The notes under the pieces were generated by a model. That model made no database searches and was not told the DNA's origin. It saw only the letters and a program-made list of their open reading frames with translations. This document shows positions 1 through 11,001 of a DNA stretch of 64,000 nt, in pieces. The stretch lies in contig NW_004955517.1 of assembly GCF_000276665.1 (NCBI RefSeq), positions 3,090,770 through 3,154,769 of the forward strand, written 5' to 3'. A program made the position numbers and the translations under genes. The stretch comes from Chinchilla lanigera. Its lineage: Eukaryota > Chordata > Mammalia > Rodentia > Chinchillidae. How positions within the stretch are numbered: the first letter of the stretch is position 1; each line of letters opens with the position of its first letter.

Positions 1-199
1 ATGTGTACATGTACATACCATACCTGATTTGTCTTTTATGAAGTAATAATTAACACATGCAAGACAATAGAAAGTACGGGAGTTCCAACACCTGCATGCC
101 TATAACCTGGGTTAATTAATCACTGTTAGACGTGCAGCTGGAAGGCCGCTTTTCCACAGATAGTATGTAACCACTTGCTGCCTTTGCTGCTCACCCTTC

Positions 200-335
200 C
201 ATGTATTTCTTTTTAAAATTGATTAATGCATATTCACAATACATCTTGAGTATATTTATTGTGGGGAGTTGGCACATGTACACATCTTAATACTTTTTTA
301 GTCATCCCTACCCCTCCCTGCACGATATGTTTCTT
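200..335 (-). mobile_element. L1 3'-end fragment, antisense
   Basis: AT-rich antisense L1 3'-UTR-like sequence. It shares the core 'ggggagttggcacatgtaca...catcttaat' with the segment near 53,770, so both belong to the same L1 3'-end family. No reading frame survives. Confidence 0.5.
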
Positions 336-469
336 AACACAGGACTTTCATTAAAATCCTTGCACTCTTAACAGATCCCTAGGAGCTTGGGAATATTTTA
401 AATCTTCAGCTACATACTACTGAACAATAAATATCTCCTATTTTGATGACTCATTATATTGTAGCTACA

Positions 470-720
470 TTCATATTGACTAATGTGACACTCTTTGCTC
501 ATTTTCCGAGTTATATTTTATTATGTAGATACTGTCATTTATTTACCTAATGAAGAAATTCCAGTTAGGTTGCTACTACAAAAAATGCTCTTTTGAGTAT
601 TTCTGTACATGTCTCCCCCTGCAAACATACAAGAATTTCCCCAGAGAATGAACCTAGATGATAATTACTAGAACATGAACTAACTGAACCTTAAAGCTAT
701 TAGATATTGCCATACAATGC
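470..720 (-). mobile_element. L1 ORF2 3' fragment, antisense
   Basis: Resembles the antisense of the ORF2 C-terminal region of old mammalian L1s: the order 'atttacctaatgaag', 'ttctgtacatgtctcccc', 'caagaatttccccagag' matches that region. Heavily decayed. Confidence 0.5.
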
Positions 721-839
721 ATCCATTAACCATGCACTCCCCTGAATAGAATATATGTATTTTACTCTTGGTAAATAGCCAAAGTGCAAAGGTAAAATTT
801 GATTATAGTGAAGCAACTGGACCTCTCACAGTGCCGTGG

Positions 840-1195
840 GGAGGAGAAGACTTATTTCTACGGCTTGGTGCATGCCACAGGAAATTAGTATTTTCTGTCC
901 ACCAGAAGATGTGCACCAAGATGTTTATAGCAGTTCCATTGCTCGTTCCATTGCTCATAGCCAAAAAATGGAAAAATTCAGATGCTCATCAACAGTATAG
1001 GGCATAAACTTTGGGATAGTTACACAATAGAAAACAGTAAAACAAATTTTTAAAAACTATACCTACATTCAAAAACAGCATGAATCCCAAAGGCATTATA
1101 CTGAGAGAAAACATGCAAACTGAAAAGAAGACGGGTTACCTGATTTCGTTTATATGAAATTCAGAATTAGAGAAAATGAGTCACACCAGCAGAGC
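840..1195 (+). mobile_element. L1 ORF2 3' fragment, sense
   Basis: Sense-strand L1M-like ORF2 C-terminal region: 'gtgcaccaagatgtttatagcag', 'atagccaaaaaatggaaaaa', 'gatgctcatcaacagta' and 'gaatcccaaaggcattatac' occur in L1 order. It faces away from the antisense fragment just upstream. The 79-codon ORF here is only this debris. Confidence 0.6.
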
Positions 1196-1380
1196 GCGGA
1201 TGGTGGTGACTGGGCTGGCAAAGCGGGGTGTGGGTACGGGCTGGCGTAAACAAGCACGGGGGAGCTTCTGAGGTCGGGAGTGTCCTTTACCGCGGATGTC
1301 CAGCGCGGCAGCCCCTCCCCGCTTAAATAACGTCTAAAACGCACTTCCTCAGCGGGACTGGCCAAGTTCTTGCACGCAGT
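1190..1380. other. CpG-dense patch
   Basis: About 15 CpG dinucleotides in roughly 190 bp, far denser than the surrounding sequence, which is CpG-poor. It could be a small regulatory element, an unmethylated patch, or the remains of a young CpG-rich repeat. No TATA box, splice signal or coding frame is convincing. Confidence 0.5.
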
Positions 1381-1601
1381 AGCCCCGTGTGGCTTGTGGC
1401 TGCTTAGATGGATAGCACAGACATGGAACATTCCCCTCGTCCCAGAAGGTTCTTGTATGTTCATGGGGGACATACCTTTAAAATTTCGTGCTTTATATGT
1501 ATGTTACATAAATCAAATGCACTTCAAAATACATATGTATGCTTTATAAAAAGGAAAAGAAGAAAAGTGAACAGAAAAAACAGCAGATCTTCAAAGCCCT
1601 T

Positions 1602-1726
1602 TTTTCCTTTGTGGTACTGGGACTAAACTCAGGCTAATTTGCCTAGGGAGAGCTCAAACTTAGGATCTTCCTGCCTCAGCCTCCCAGGGTGCTGGAATTA
1701 CAGGCCTGGACCACCATGCCCAGCTT
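1602..1726 (-). mobile_element. B1-dID-type SINE (7SL plus ID), internally deleted
   Basis: Read on the minus strand, it starts 'gctgggcatggtggtccaggcctgtaattccagcac', the 7SL/B1 head, and ends with ID-like 'gagtttagtcccagtaccac' before an A-rich tail. This composite resembles B1-dID/STRID elements of non-muroid rodents, with the middle missing. Confidence 0.75.
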
Positions 1727-2496
1727 CAAGGGCCTTTTTAGTTTGAATTTTGAATGCAGCGTATGGCATGGACACAAGAGAAAAAAGCACAGAGCTCCAT
1801 GCAACAGTAACAAGTTAGTAACAGTTTTTACATGGAGATTGTTTCTCATTAATTTTAATTAGGCTTCTTCTAGGTTTACAGGTTTAGCGAACTATCAAAC
1901 CCAAACTAAAAACCTTAGGCTCCTCTCTCAGGCAAACTTCCGCAAACCCTGAAGGATGTGTGGATGCTTTGCCGGCTTCATCGCCTTTGTTCCGTTTCTG
2001 GGGAACTGATTCTTCTTGCTAATTTGATTCCATCATGAAAAATGATTCTAAGCATTTCCTGCCTAACGCTGGCACCCTTGTGTAGAGACGCGTGCCCCCG
2101 ACCGAGAGCAACCGCAGGCGGAGAACAAATTAGATTAAAGCGGTCTGACTTCTGCTTCACGAAAGTTAATTACAAGGGTAACTTTAGCCTTTGTCACAGA
2201 AACCTGATTAACCCACAGCCCATCTAACACTGGCATGAAGGAATGCATTTCAGCCTGCGCTTGTTTTGAGATTATCAAAGAGCCTAGGCAGGAACCTGTG
2301 GGGTTTTGAGGGTGAAAGCAGACATCTTACCCTGGAGGTAAACGCAGGCCCTGCCGCAGTTTGCCAGAACAGGGTGGGTTAGAAGAGCCATGAGGCCAGG
2401 GCAACCTCTCACCCGGCTTCCTCACCTCCTGCCCGGCCCAGTTGCCCTCTTCCGCTACAGTTCTCCTAAGTCTTCTACAAGAGACTGAAATGTGGT
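1727..2496. other. Unassigned non-coding stretch
   Basis: No gene, RNA or confidently named repeat is seen. Short ORFs (60-70 codons) on both strands overlap each other and look like chance. Confidence 0.5.
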
Positions 2497-4145
2497 TATG
2501 CAGATTCAAAGCAACCCAATCAAAATACCAGCAGCACACCTCACAGAATGAGAGAAAGCAAGCCTAAAATTCGTTTGGAGCCAGAAAAGACCTAGAATAG
2601 CAAAAGCAATGCTGCGCAACAAAGGCAAGGAAGGGGGCGTCACAATCCCTGATCTGAAATTATACTACAGAGCTACATCACAGTGCTGCCAAAAACAGAC
2701 CTGAGGACCAGGGGGACAGGTTAGAGGACGCAGAAACACTTCCAGACATGCTCAGCCACCCTATCTTTCACAGAGAGGCCAAACACTTCACTGGAAGAAA
2801 GACAGCTTCTTTAATAAGTGGTGCCAGAAAAACTGGCTTTCCACATGCTGAAGACTAAAATTAGACCCATGTCCATCACCATGTACCAAACTAAAGTCAC
2901 AATGGATCAAAGCTCTGAATATTAAAACAGAAGCACAAAATCTGCTGGAAGATAGAATAGGTAAAACTCCTAAAGACACGGATATAGGAAAAGACTTTAT
3001 GAAGAAAACTCCAATCACACAGGAAATATTACAAAGAATCAACAACTGAGATTTCATCATATTAAAAAGTTTTTGCACAGCAAAAGAAACCAACAGAGTG
3101 AAGAGACAACCCATAGAATGAGAAAAAAAATTTTCCAGCTAATCTTCAGGCAGAAGACTAATATTTAGAATATATAAAGAAGTCAGAAAATCACATGCCT
3201 CAAATTTAAGACCCAATCCAAAAATGGGCATCTGAAATGAATAGACACTTCTCAGATTAAGAAGTAGAAATTGCAAATAAATATATGAAAAACTGTTCAA
3301 CCTCACTGGTCATTCAAGAAATACAAACTAAACAACACTGAGATTCCATCTCACCCTAGAAAAAATTGCTATTATCAAGAAGTCAACCAATAATAAATGC
3401 TATCAGGGCTGTGGGGAAAAAGGAACCTTTCTCTGCTATTGGTGGGAGTGTAGACTGGTGCAACCACTGTGGAAATCAGTGGGGAGATTCCTCAAGAAAC
3501 TAAAACTAGAGGTTCCACTTGACCCAGCTAGGCTCCTTCTTGGTATCTTCCTGGAAGAGTTAAAAGTATCATACCATAGCATATATGGACCCCTATTTAT
3601 AACAGCACAGTTTGCAATAGCTAAATCTTGGAAACAGTCAAAATGTCCATCAACAGATGAATGGATAATGAAGGTCTGATTTTTTTATACAGTGGAGTAC
3701 TACTCTATCATAAAGAAGACTAAACTTGAGACATTTCTAGGTAAATAGCTGCACCTTGAGACCATATTCTTCAGTTAAATAAATTGGACACATATATGCA
3801 AATATCACACTGTTTCTCTGGTGTGAGAAACTGAAAGGGTAAATAAGGACTGAAATGTATAATAGGTATTGGGAAATAGGAAGAAAATTTCAAATAGGAA
3901 GGTGAATGGGGGGAGGTAAGGGAAAAAAATGAGAATAGAAGGAAAAATATGAAAACAGCTTTTGTAAATAAGGAAGGGAAGAGAGGATTAAAGGAAAAGG
4001 ACAGGACTGAGGGCAAAAGAATCAAGACAGGTCGTATGCAGGCACAAATTCCCTGTGGTGAATGTGATCACAGTGTATATCTAAAATAAACTGATAAAAT
4101 TAATCTTATAAAAAGACTGAAATATCGATAAGTTAAAAAAAAAAA
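2497..4145 (+). mobile_element. 5'-truncated L1 retrotransposon, dead
   Basis: L1 in sense orientation. It begins inside ORF2 ('aacccaatcaaaataccagcagcac') and runs through the ORF2 C-terminal region to a 3' UTR and an A-run at 4,134-4,145. The frame at 3,458-3,679 still reads as the ORF2 C-terminus, with motifs FLKKLKLE, LLGIF and KCPSTDEW, but starts and stops elsewhere break the reverse-transcriptase frame. The 5' end is truncated, as usual for L1. No clear target duplication was found. Confidence 0.9.
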
Positions 4146-4839
4146 CCCTCAGGACCAACAGCATTAGAAGCTGACAATAATTTCACCACACACCCACTCA
4201 CCAACCCTTAACTTTCTCCAACATGTATTTAGGAAAACTAAAGCTGTAGGAGTGAGTAGGTCTGGGCTCTGGTCACGTCACACCACTCCTCAGGTCACTC
4301 TGGACAAGTGATTTCAATCTTCTGTGAGACATGCTGGCCGATGTCATTGAAAGAGATCTTTTGGCTTCCAGCTCGGGCCACTCTGGTAGATATAGGACTG
4401 TCGGAAGCTTGGATCTAGATGGCTACCTCGTACCTCCACCAAGTCCCCCTTCCTTCCAAGCCTTGAAATTGCAATGTTTAATGACCTAGAATCTGCCTTT
4501 CCTGAGATTTAGCCATATCAGGAACGTGTTTAACCCCATGGCAAAGTAGCAGTTTTCAGGGAAGAGCAGCAAGTCCTCCCCAGGCGAAAGGTGGCTTGTT
4601 TTTCCTGTGGTCTCTAGACTTGAAGTCTGCCTCCACACCCAGGGGCTCCTTGGTAGGGGTGGTTGGCAGAGGGCTTATCGGCTCCAACATAGCTCCCAGT
4701 GCTCCAGGAGCCACGTGTTGTGAGAGGTGAGTGCACGGGCACTCGGGGTATAGTCTGCCCACAGGCAATGGGGGACAGGGGCAGTTTTAAGGTAAGAGCT
4801 GAGGGAAGCTCATTTGGGACTAGAGTGCAGTTCACAGCT
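4146..4839. other. Unassigned non-coding stretch
   Basis: No recognisable gene or repeat. Overlapping 70-73 codon minus-strand ORFs at 4,556-4,835 show no domain and look like chance. Confidence 0.45.
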
Positions 4840-5000
4840 GCGCAGTCCTGTGCTAAGGCACCATTCTGTGCGTGGTAGGATATCCGTTCTGCAGCACCTC
4901 TTTATTCACTAGATCCCAGTAGCGCACCCCATTTATGACAACCACCATCCCATACATTGCCAAATGTCCCTGGAGGTTGAGGAGATTTCAGTCATCATCA
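4840..5000 (-). mobile_element. MER20-type hAT-Charlie MITE fragment
   Basis: Contains the family order 'gcagcacctcttt', 'actagatcccagtagc', 'tatgacaacca', 'acattgccaaatgtccctgg', in the reverse orientation relative to the copy at 13,152. Non-autonomous DNA transposon remnant. The MER20 name is from memory; hAT-Charlie assignment is firmer. Confidence 0.75.
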
Positions 5001-5555
5001 TTGCTGGACCAGAGATAGGGGTGCAGCGTCAGTCAGGATGGGCCTGATACCTGTTAGTAGTACACATCTCCCAAATATCAGTGGTCAAACAGAGCAAGAG
5101 TTCATGCGCTGCTTGCAGCAGACTGTGGTGGAGTGCCAGAAGGACTCTGTCGTGGTGCCTCAGAGGCCCGGGCTTGTGAGGTAATCAAGATTTTCCCTTC
5201 ATCGCAAATTGCCCTGCTAGACGCAACAGAAGGCTCTGGTGGTCTTATCCAGCAGATCAAATGCTTCATCTCAGAAGTTTCCCATCATTCACCCTCACAG
5301 GGCGTTGGCCAAGACTACACCTGCCAACCACAAGCAGGTCAGGAGCATCTGGCAAGCAAGAGGCTCACGAGCACCCCAAACGTGAGGAGGGCTTCCCCTC
5401 CCTACTGCTGTAGAATGAGAAGGTGTCAAAGTCAGAACGTACAAGGCTGCCCAGCAGTCCCAGAAAACAACAATAATAGAGTTGAGGTTACAATGACTGC
5501 AATTCAGATTATGTTTATTGTGTGTCATATAGCGTGGTTGTCACAAAACAGCCCG
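5001..5555. other. Unassigned non-coding stretch with a 143-codon ORF
   Basis: A plus-strand ORF spans 5,133-5,564. Its translation has no recognised domain, signal peptide or membrane segment, and it runs into the MIR fragment at its end. I regard it as a chance frame. Confidence 0.4.
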
Positions 5556-5700
5556 ATCAAGTAAGCACTTTCATCCTTTTCACTTTGTAGACTGTGCAAG
5601 CCACAAAATACTCAAGTAACTTGTCTAGAGTCACACGACTAGTAAGTAGCAGGACTGAGATCCGGTTTGAAGTCTCTCTGATGTTCAGGCCTGAGCTTTC
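5556..5700 (-). mobile_element. MIR SINE fragment
   Basis: Reverse-orientation MIR: 'agtaacttgtctagagtcacacgactagtaagtagcaggactgagatcc' matches the MIR central region ('taacttgcccaaggtcacacagctagtaagtggcag'). Confidence 0.75.
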
Positions 5701-6940
5701 AAGCTTCACTGTATGAGTCACTTTGGCTGGTGTGCAAATTGCCTCCCTTCATTGAGGTAAATGGATGTGTAGTCTCCCCATGAGCTGCCCTGCACCTGTG
5801 TTTGTGGTTGTGTGTAGGAGCATGATTAGTGCATGTTTGCACTCCTCTGCCACTCTGCCATGCCTGACATTTCTCCTTAGTGAGGTCCACCACTCCTGCA
5901 GCACGTGGAAGATGCCTTTAGTCATTCTGTCATGCAGTGATGCTCAGAGAGACAAGTTTTTCAGGCATTCAGAGCCAGCACGGAGCTCCAGCTTCATTCT
6001 GAGACTAAGAAAACAGCCACGGACATCAGAATCCCATCGTGGATTCAGCAGCACATGTACCCCAGGATGCTGCGGCCACCCCACTTGAAGCAGGCCTGGG
6101 TACAAATGTAGAGTGCTTCTGTACCCCAGGTGCTAAGGCGAGGGGATTATTATGAACTCCCTGGTTATTATAACCCCTGGCCTTCACACCCCTTACAAAA
6201 GCAAGTGGTAATGAAAATGACTAACGTTTGTGCTAAATGTTAAAAGGTCTTGTTAAAAGCGTGCCTTACATTGTGCATGGGGCTCTGTCAGGATCTGTTT
6301 GCACACAAGCCATGAGGACACTAGAAGGTAGAGTTTTAGAAATGGGAAAGGAGATGGGGCGGGGGAAGCAGAGAGGAGCGTAATGAAATATGCAAATACC
6401 AACGTACCAAGACAGTTCTCGTTACTCTGTATTACTAATCCGTACCAACTAAAGAAAAAGGGTACAAGAAGAGCCCAAGAGCATGGAAAAGTGAGTTTAT
6501 TGACCATTTGGCCAAATTGGGAGAAGAGCTAATCTACCACCTCCAAGGGGCACAGAAAAACTGCAGTTACAGGAGGGGTGGGGCAGAAGCCAGGAAGTAT
6601 GCCCAGGCAGATTTAGCCAGCGTGGGCCCGGTGGGCTCCAGAACACTGAGTCTTTATTGGGCCTCAGGGCTGGGGGCGGGGGGCAGGTGGTAGTTTAGGC
6701 TGTCAGCTGGAAGGAGCTAGAGAAGCAGTTTATCTCTCAAACTAAGGAAAAGTTCTAATTTCCAAAGATCCATTTTAATCTTTTGGTTACAATATCACAA
6801 TATTAGAGATAAGGGCCCTGAATCTGAGAGAGGTGAATAGCCAGGATCACAGCGTGAGCTTTTGGAAGGATTCTAGATTTGGCCCCAAATGGTAAACATT
6901 TGCCCACATTGGTGAATGCACAAAGTTCCTTAAAGTTTTG

Positions 6941-6941
<1 letters not shown>
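5701..6941. other. Unassigned non-coding stretch
   Basis: No gene recognised. The 107-codon plus ORF at 5,765-6,088 has no known domain. The only structure noticed is the G-rich motif listed separately. Confidence 0.4.
6659..6683 (+). other. G-quadruplex motif
   Basis: Four G-runs of at least three (6,659-6,661; 6,667-6,669; 6,672-6,676; 6,678-6,683) with loops of 5, 2 and 1 nt, satisfying the usual G4 pattern. Function unknown. Confidence 0.6.
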
Positions 6942-6977
<36 letters not shown>

Positions 6978-6990
6978 GCGCGCACACACA
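6942..6990. repeat. (CA)n/(CG)n alternating purine-pyrimidine microsatellite
   Basis: Uninterrupted AC dinucleotides, then a CGCGCGCG core, then ACACACA: 49 bp of strict purine-pyrimidine alternation. Z-DNA-prone and likely length-polymorphic. Confidence 0.95.
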
Positions 6991-8099
6991 TCTCTTTCTA
7001 GTTTTATACCCACCCAAATCAACCTCACAGTATATATTTCAAAAAGAAAGGAGACTGTGAGGTTTATTTCACCTTGTTCTTTGCTTAATGCAAGAAAGAG
7101 GTATGAGATTTACCCTACTTAAATATAAACAGCCTTTCTGAAGAAGCGTATAGAATCAGCTAACTCACTCGGATATAAAATAACAGTGGGCCCCAAGTCT
7201 GCCCCTGCTCTAAGTCCAAGTTCAGTGCCACGTTTGAGGGTGTTGCTGAAGACCTTTGGTGATGCTGATTTCAGCGGAGAAAGGTGAAAGGGTGAGGAGA
7301 GGATAAGACAAGAGAAAACTTCTGCGACGGGGGCTCAGCATTTTACAAGGAATTTAAACAAATTTAATTTGGGAGGAAGTGAGATGAGTGTTAGGTTTAA
7401 GAGAGACATCCCTAATTGAGCTGTAAACAGACTGTTAAAGGTAATAAAGAGGGGATAACATCTCCCTCCCAACAGGTGTGTGAGAAGAAGCTAGCCATCA
7501 CCAAGGAAACAGCTAGTGGGGTAAAACGAACGTGAAATTTGCAGCCAGAATCTTCAGGACCCGATTTCGGCTCCGTCATTTCAGGGTGTGAGAAATGTGC
7601 GGATTTGGCCAGGCCCAAGGAGTGGACTCAGAGGCAAGAAGGGCTGGGAAAGCGCAGCTTTAATTCAGTCTTGCAAGGCAGACTGTGACGGGCAAGCCAG
7701 GACAGCCACCGTGGGCACGGTAGCCCCTAGCATGCAGGTCTGTCTTTCTCTCCTTGGCTGAGGACTGAGTGGGGTACATACACTCTTCCCGGTTGCCACC
7801 TAGACCCTTGGCTCGTTCCCCATGCAAACACTTTGTGAGTTTAAAGCAAATGACTGAACCACAGGTGGGTAACTTTGTGGCTGCTGGTACTTTTCCAATC
7901 AGAGTTAGCACAGTGAAGCCGTACTTTACTGACTGTCTGTCCCCTCCCCCTGTTTTAGGGACCCTTCCTGATGCCTGACCTCAGGCATGTCGGGAGACCA
8001 GTGGACAGTTTTGTCTCCTAGTAGTTTTCCACTCAGAGGTAGAAACTTTACTCTGAAAATGGGCCACTTTACATTTCTGTTTCATACGAGGGTCAGTGT
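6991..8099. other. Unassigned non-coding stretch
   Basis: No recognised gene or repeat. Short ORFs (68-83 codons) overlap on both strands without domains. Confidence 0.4.
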
Positions 8100-8195
8100 G
8101 GGACCCGGGCAGTGGCTTCGCCCTCATCATTTCTTCACCTGTAAAATGTGCTCTGTTCGTCTTGCAAAGGTATGGACAGACTCAGACAGTGTCAC
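8100..8195 (+). mobile_element. MIR SINE fragment
   Basis: 'cagtggcttcgccctcatcatttcttcacctgtaaaatg' corresponds to the MIR part 'acttcacctctctgtgcctcagtttcctcatctgtaaaatg'. Confidence 0.5.
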
Positions 8196-8471
8196 ACTCA
8201 TCCCCGTTTCTAAACGGGTAAGAGCTGCACGAGAACAGGCTGAACCAAAGCTGTGTTTGTGCCATTCTTCCCAGCCTGCTTCTGCTCCTGAATTCCCAGA
8301 AAAAGAACAAAACCACCAGGCAGAATGCGTTCATGTCAGCCTCCCTCCAGCTGTAGGAGAAGAAACATTGAGAGGAAAAGGCTTCACCAATATTTCCATT
8401 TTCTGTACCTAGTTCGCACCAGATGAGTCATAGGCCCCCAGAATAGCAACAAAAACGCCAGTCCTGTCCCT

Positions 8472-8482
8472 CAAGATGGCGG
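8472..8482 (+). promoter_or_regulatory. YY1-like motif
   Basis: CAAGATGGCGG matches the canonical YY1 core (AAGATGGCGG). A single match by sequence only. It coincides with the ATG of an 85-codon ORF (8,476-8,733) that has no recognisable domain. Confidence 0.25.
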
Positions 8483-8869
8483 TCAGGGACGGCCTCCCTG
8501 TGCTGTCCTCGGGCAGTGCCTTTTCGGTGCTGGACATAGTTGGCAGAAGCTTCTCCAGTGGGAGGCATGCAGGGCGCACCACATCTTTGCAAATGCCTCT
8601 TTCCCAGGGCCTTAGCCGCTTTCCCAGGCAGCTCTTGAGACCGACAGGGTCTCCTTGGCTGTGGAGGACACTCGTTGTAGAGCCTCTGTCTATTGCTATG
8701 GAGACATGTGAAGCAGAAAACCTGAGCCTTTAAAACCAGTGTGTTCCCCAGATTGCCCAGCCACTGGACTGTTCTTGCAGATTGGCTTTGCCTGTTTCGG
8801 ATTTCCTGTAAATGAAGGTATAAGAGCGATGTGCTACGTACAGTACAGAGGAGGCAGTTTACATAAGTG

Positions 8870-9255
8870 AAATTATACAGCACTTTATGTGCCCTCTTCT
8901 GTTGACTTTCTTTTGTTCAGTTTTGTGGCTCTGAAATTTATTCATACTGTTGCAGGGAACAGAAGTTCATTCTTCTTTGCTACATAGTGTTCCAGTAGGT
9001 GAATCTACCAAAACTTAGTTATCCATTCTGCTTCTGATGAAGAGTACATTGTTTTCAGCTGCCAGCTATTGTCTATAAAGCTGCCCTGAACCGTCCTATG
9101 CATGCTAGTTGATGGCATGTTATCATGCATTTCTTATTTCCCTTGCATAGTTACCCAGGAGTAGAGTTCTGGGCTATGAGATATATATGTTCAGCTTTAG
9201 TTCATATTGTCGAACAATTTTCCAAAGTGTTTTTTACCAATAAACACAGTTTCCA
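8870..9255 (-). mobile_element. L1 ORF2 fragment, antisense
   Basis: Antisense L1M-like: 'gttatccattctgcttctgatga', 'ctataaagctgccctgaac', 'agttacccaggagtagagttctgggctatgag' and 'ttttccaaagtg' follow the order of antisense ORF2. Confidence 0.75.
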
Positions 9256-9959
9256 GCAAGGTAAGAGAATCTGGGTGCTTCACATTTTCACCCAGAAAAT
9301 AAGTTTTGACTGTGCTGAAGACCTGCCTGTAAAAACGCAGGTAAGTCCACAGAATGTCTGCCAGATACCTACCATTTCCGGGGAGACCTCTGAATAGAGG
9401 GGGCAGGAGGTCAACTCTCTTTTAGGGACTTTTTTCTAATCTCACTATAACAGTAAGAAACAAGGAGCATCTTTCTTTGATAATTTGTTAGTTTATAGGA
9501 AAGATAGAAAATAAGCAGAGGGGTTAATTACTCTGGACTAAGTGTGGTTTTTTCTGCTAGAATCCTGTATTTTTGTCATTAGCCGTTGATCAGTGCACTG
9601 ACTGGGTCACTTAAAAACACCACAAATCCCTGCATAATTAGGAACTGAGAAACCTTAGATCCCTGCGATTAATGACACAGGCAGTGAGCCCTCCCCGTAG
9701 GACACACCTCCTGTCATGTGATAATCCCTCTGGTCAGCGCTGAGTCCCGGGCTCCTGATGCAAGAGGCAAGCTCTCCATCCCCTGACACCTGTGGTGAAG
9801 GCCGGGTCCCCTGAGAACCGCATGGTTGTTTCTGTTTGTTCTGAGGAGTGTGACTCTTATTTTATCTGAACTAAATTTTGTTATAAGAGAGTCAGGATCA
9901 GATGCATTACTTCTATGGTGAGGAGCAGTGAAGGAAATGGGTGTATTTTTTCTTCCAAC
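9256..9959. other. Unassigned non-coding stretch
   Basis: Nothing recognised apart from AT-rich sequence and short chance ORFs. Confidence 0.4.
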
Positions 9960-10235
9960 TGTGAATCCAGAGTCCCTCCGGGAACCCTCAGCGAGGGCTC
10001 TCACAGGCCAGCATCACAGCAGCTGCCGCAGGGACAACTGCCCAGCAGCCTCTGCCACTTCTCCCTTCCATGGCCCAAGCGTGGAGCTTTACGGATGCCC
10101 GCTCTGCCCGCTCCTCGTCTGCACCTCGTGTCAGAGTAACACCCTTCACAGCTGCGTCAGACGCCCCTCGGTGGTCACACCCAGGCGGCGCGGCCCTGTG
10201 TTGAGGGCCTCGTGCTTGCATCAAGGCTGGCGTGT
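9960..10235. other. CpG-dense patch
   Basis: About 17 CpGs in roughly 270 bp, GC-rich against an AT-rich background. Three overlapping ORFs (74-106 codons) on both strands reflect low stop density. No exon signals are convincing. Confidence 0.45.
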
Positions 10236-10249
10236 TACAGAGGTGTGAT

Positions 10250-10385
10250 ACTGCTCAGACTGCTTGTGCCTCTGTGCCTCAGTCTCCCTGTCCTTGACGG
10301 GAGTGTGACAGTACCTCCCAGTAGGGTAGTGGCACCAGTGAGACCCTAAAGAATGATGCAATAAACATCTCCTCCTGCTACTGCT
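10250..10385 (+). mobile_element. MIR SINE fragment
   Basis: 'cctctgtgcctcagtctccctgtcc', 'gacagtacctcccag' and 'gatgcaataaacatc' follow the 3' half of MIR. Confidence 0.6.
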
Positions 10386-10534
10386 GCTGGGAAGCATATG
10401 ATCTGTCCCTGGACCATGGTAGATTGAGTGAAAGCGCCACAGCCCAATTCAGGAGCAGGGGCTAATGTTTTTCTTTTTTTCTTAGCAGTCATCCAAACAC
10501 AGCCATAAGCTTCACACATCATCTAAATCAAATA

Positions 10535-10745
10535 ATAATAGTAATTAATAATGGCAGGTATAGCAGCACTTCCAGCATGCCAGGCTACTTTGCATGAATT
10601 AACCCATTTGTCCCTCACCCCAGTGCAGAGGCACTATCATCCTTGTCTTAGTGACAGTGACAGAGGACAGTGCAGGCGGAGAGTTAAGTGGCTCATTAGG
10701 GATAATGAGTGCTAGAGTGAGTGCCCAGCCTGTGGGTCTGTCCCT
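10535..10745 (-). mobile_element. MIR SINE fragment, altered
   Basis: Reverse MIR: 'gcatgaattaacccatttgtccctca', 'cactatcatc', 'gagagttaagtggctc'. The central part does not follow MIR but contains one arm of the inverted repeat described at 10,647. Confidence 0.5.
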
Positions 10746-10867
10746 GATCTGCTGTGTTTCCCTCTGAACATGGGTGGGATATTTTATCTGAATCCAGGTT
10801 AGCGTTAAGAATGGAACTCACAGAGCAATGTTCTACATCTGCACTGTCCTCTGTCATTGTCACTGAG
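10647..10867. repeat. 29-bp near-perfect inverted repeat, 163-bp spacer
   Basis: Arms at 10,647-10,675 and 10,839-10,867 are reverse complements at 27 of 29 positions. In a plus-strand transcript both mismatches become G:U pairs, so a full 29-pair stem is possible. One arm lies in a MIR-like fragment, the other in a hAT-Charlie-like fragment. Confidence 0.9.
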
Positions 10868-11001
10868 TACCTGCCACTATTTAACTTTAAATTAATTAGA
10901 ATGTACTAAGATAAGCATTTCGGTCTTTGGCAACACTAGGCACCTTTCAAGAGTCCACTAGTCACATGGGGCTGTTAGCTGCTGTCTTGGGCAGCACAGA
11001 T
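10805..11001 (-). mobile_element. hAT-Charlie non-autonomous element
   Basis: 'atgttctacatctgcactgtcc', 'ttaactttaaattaattagaat', 'tttcaagagtccactagtcacatggggct' and 'tgggcagcacagat' match an old hAT-Charlie family in which 'agccacatgtggct' flanks an AT-rich centre. Exact subfamily not named. Confidence 0.7.

Noticed and set aside
2788..3114. 108-codon minus ORF with hydrophobic stretches
   Set aside because: It is the antisense of L1 ORF2.
8476..8733. Gene starting at a YY1-like ATGGCGG context
   Set aside because: The 85-codon frame has no recognisable protein features, and the motif alone is weak evidence.
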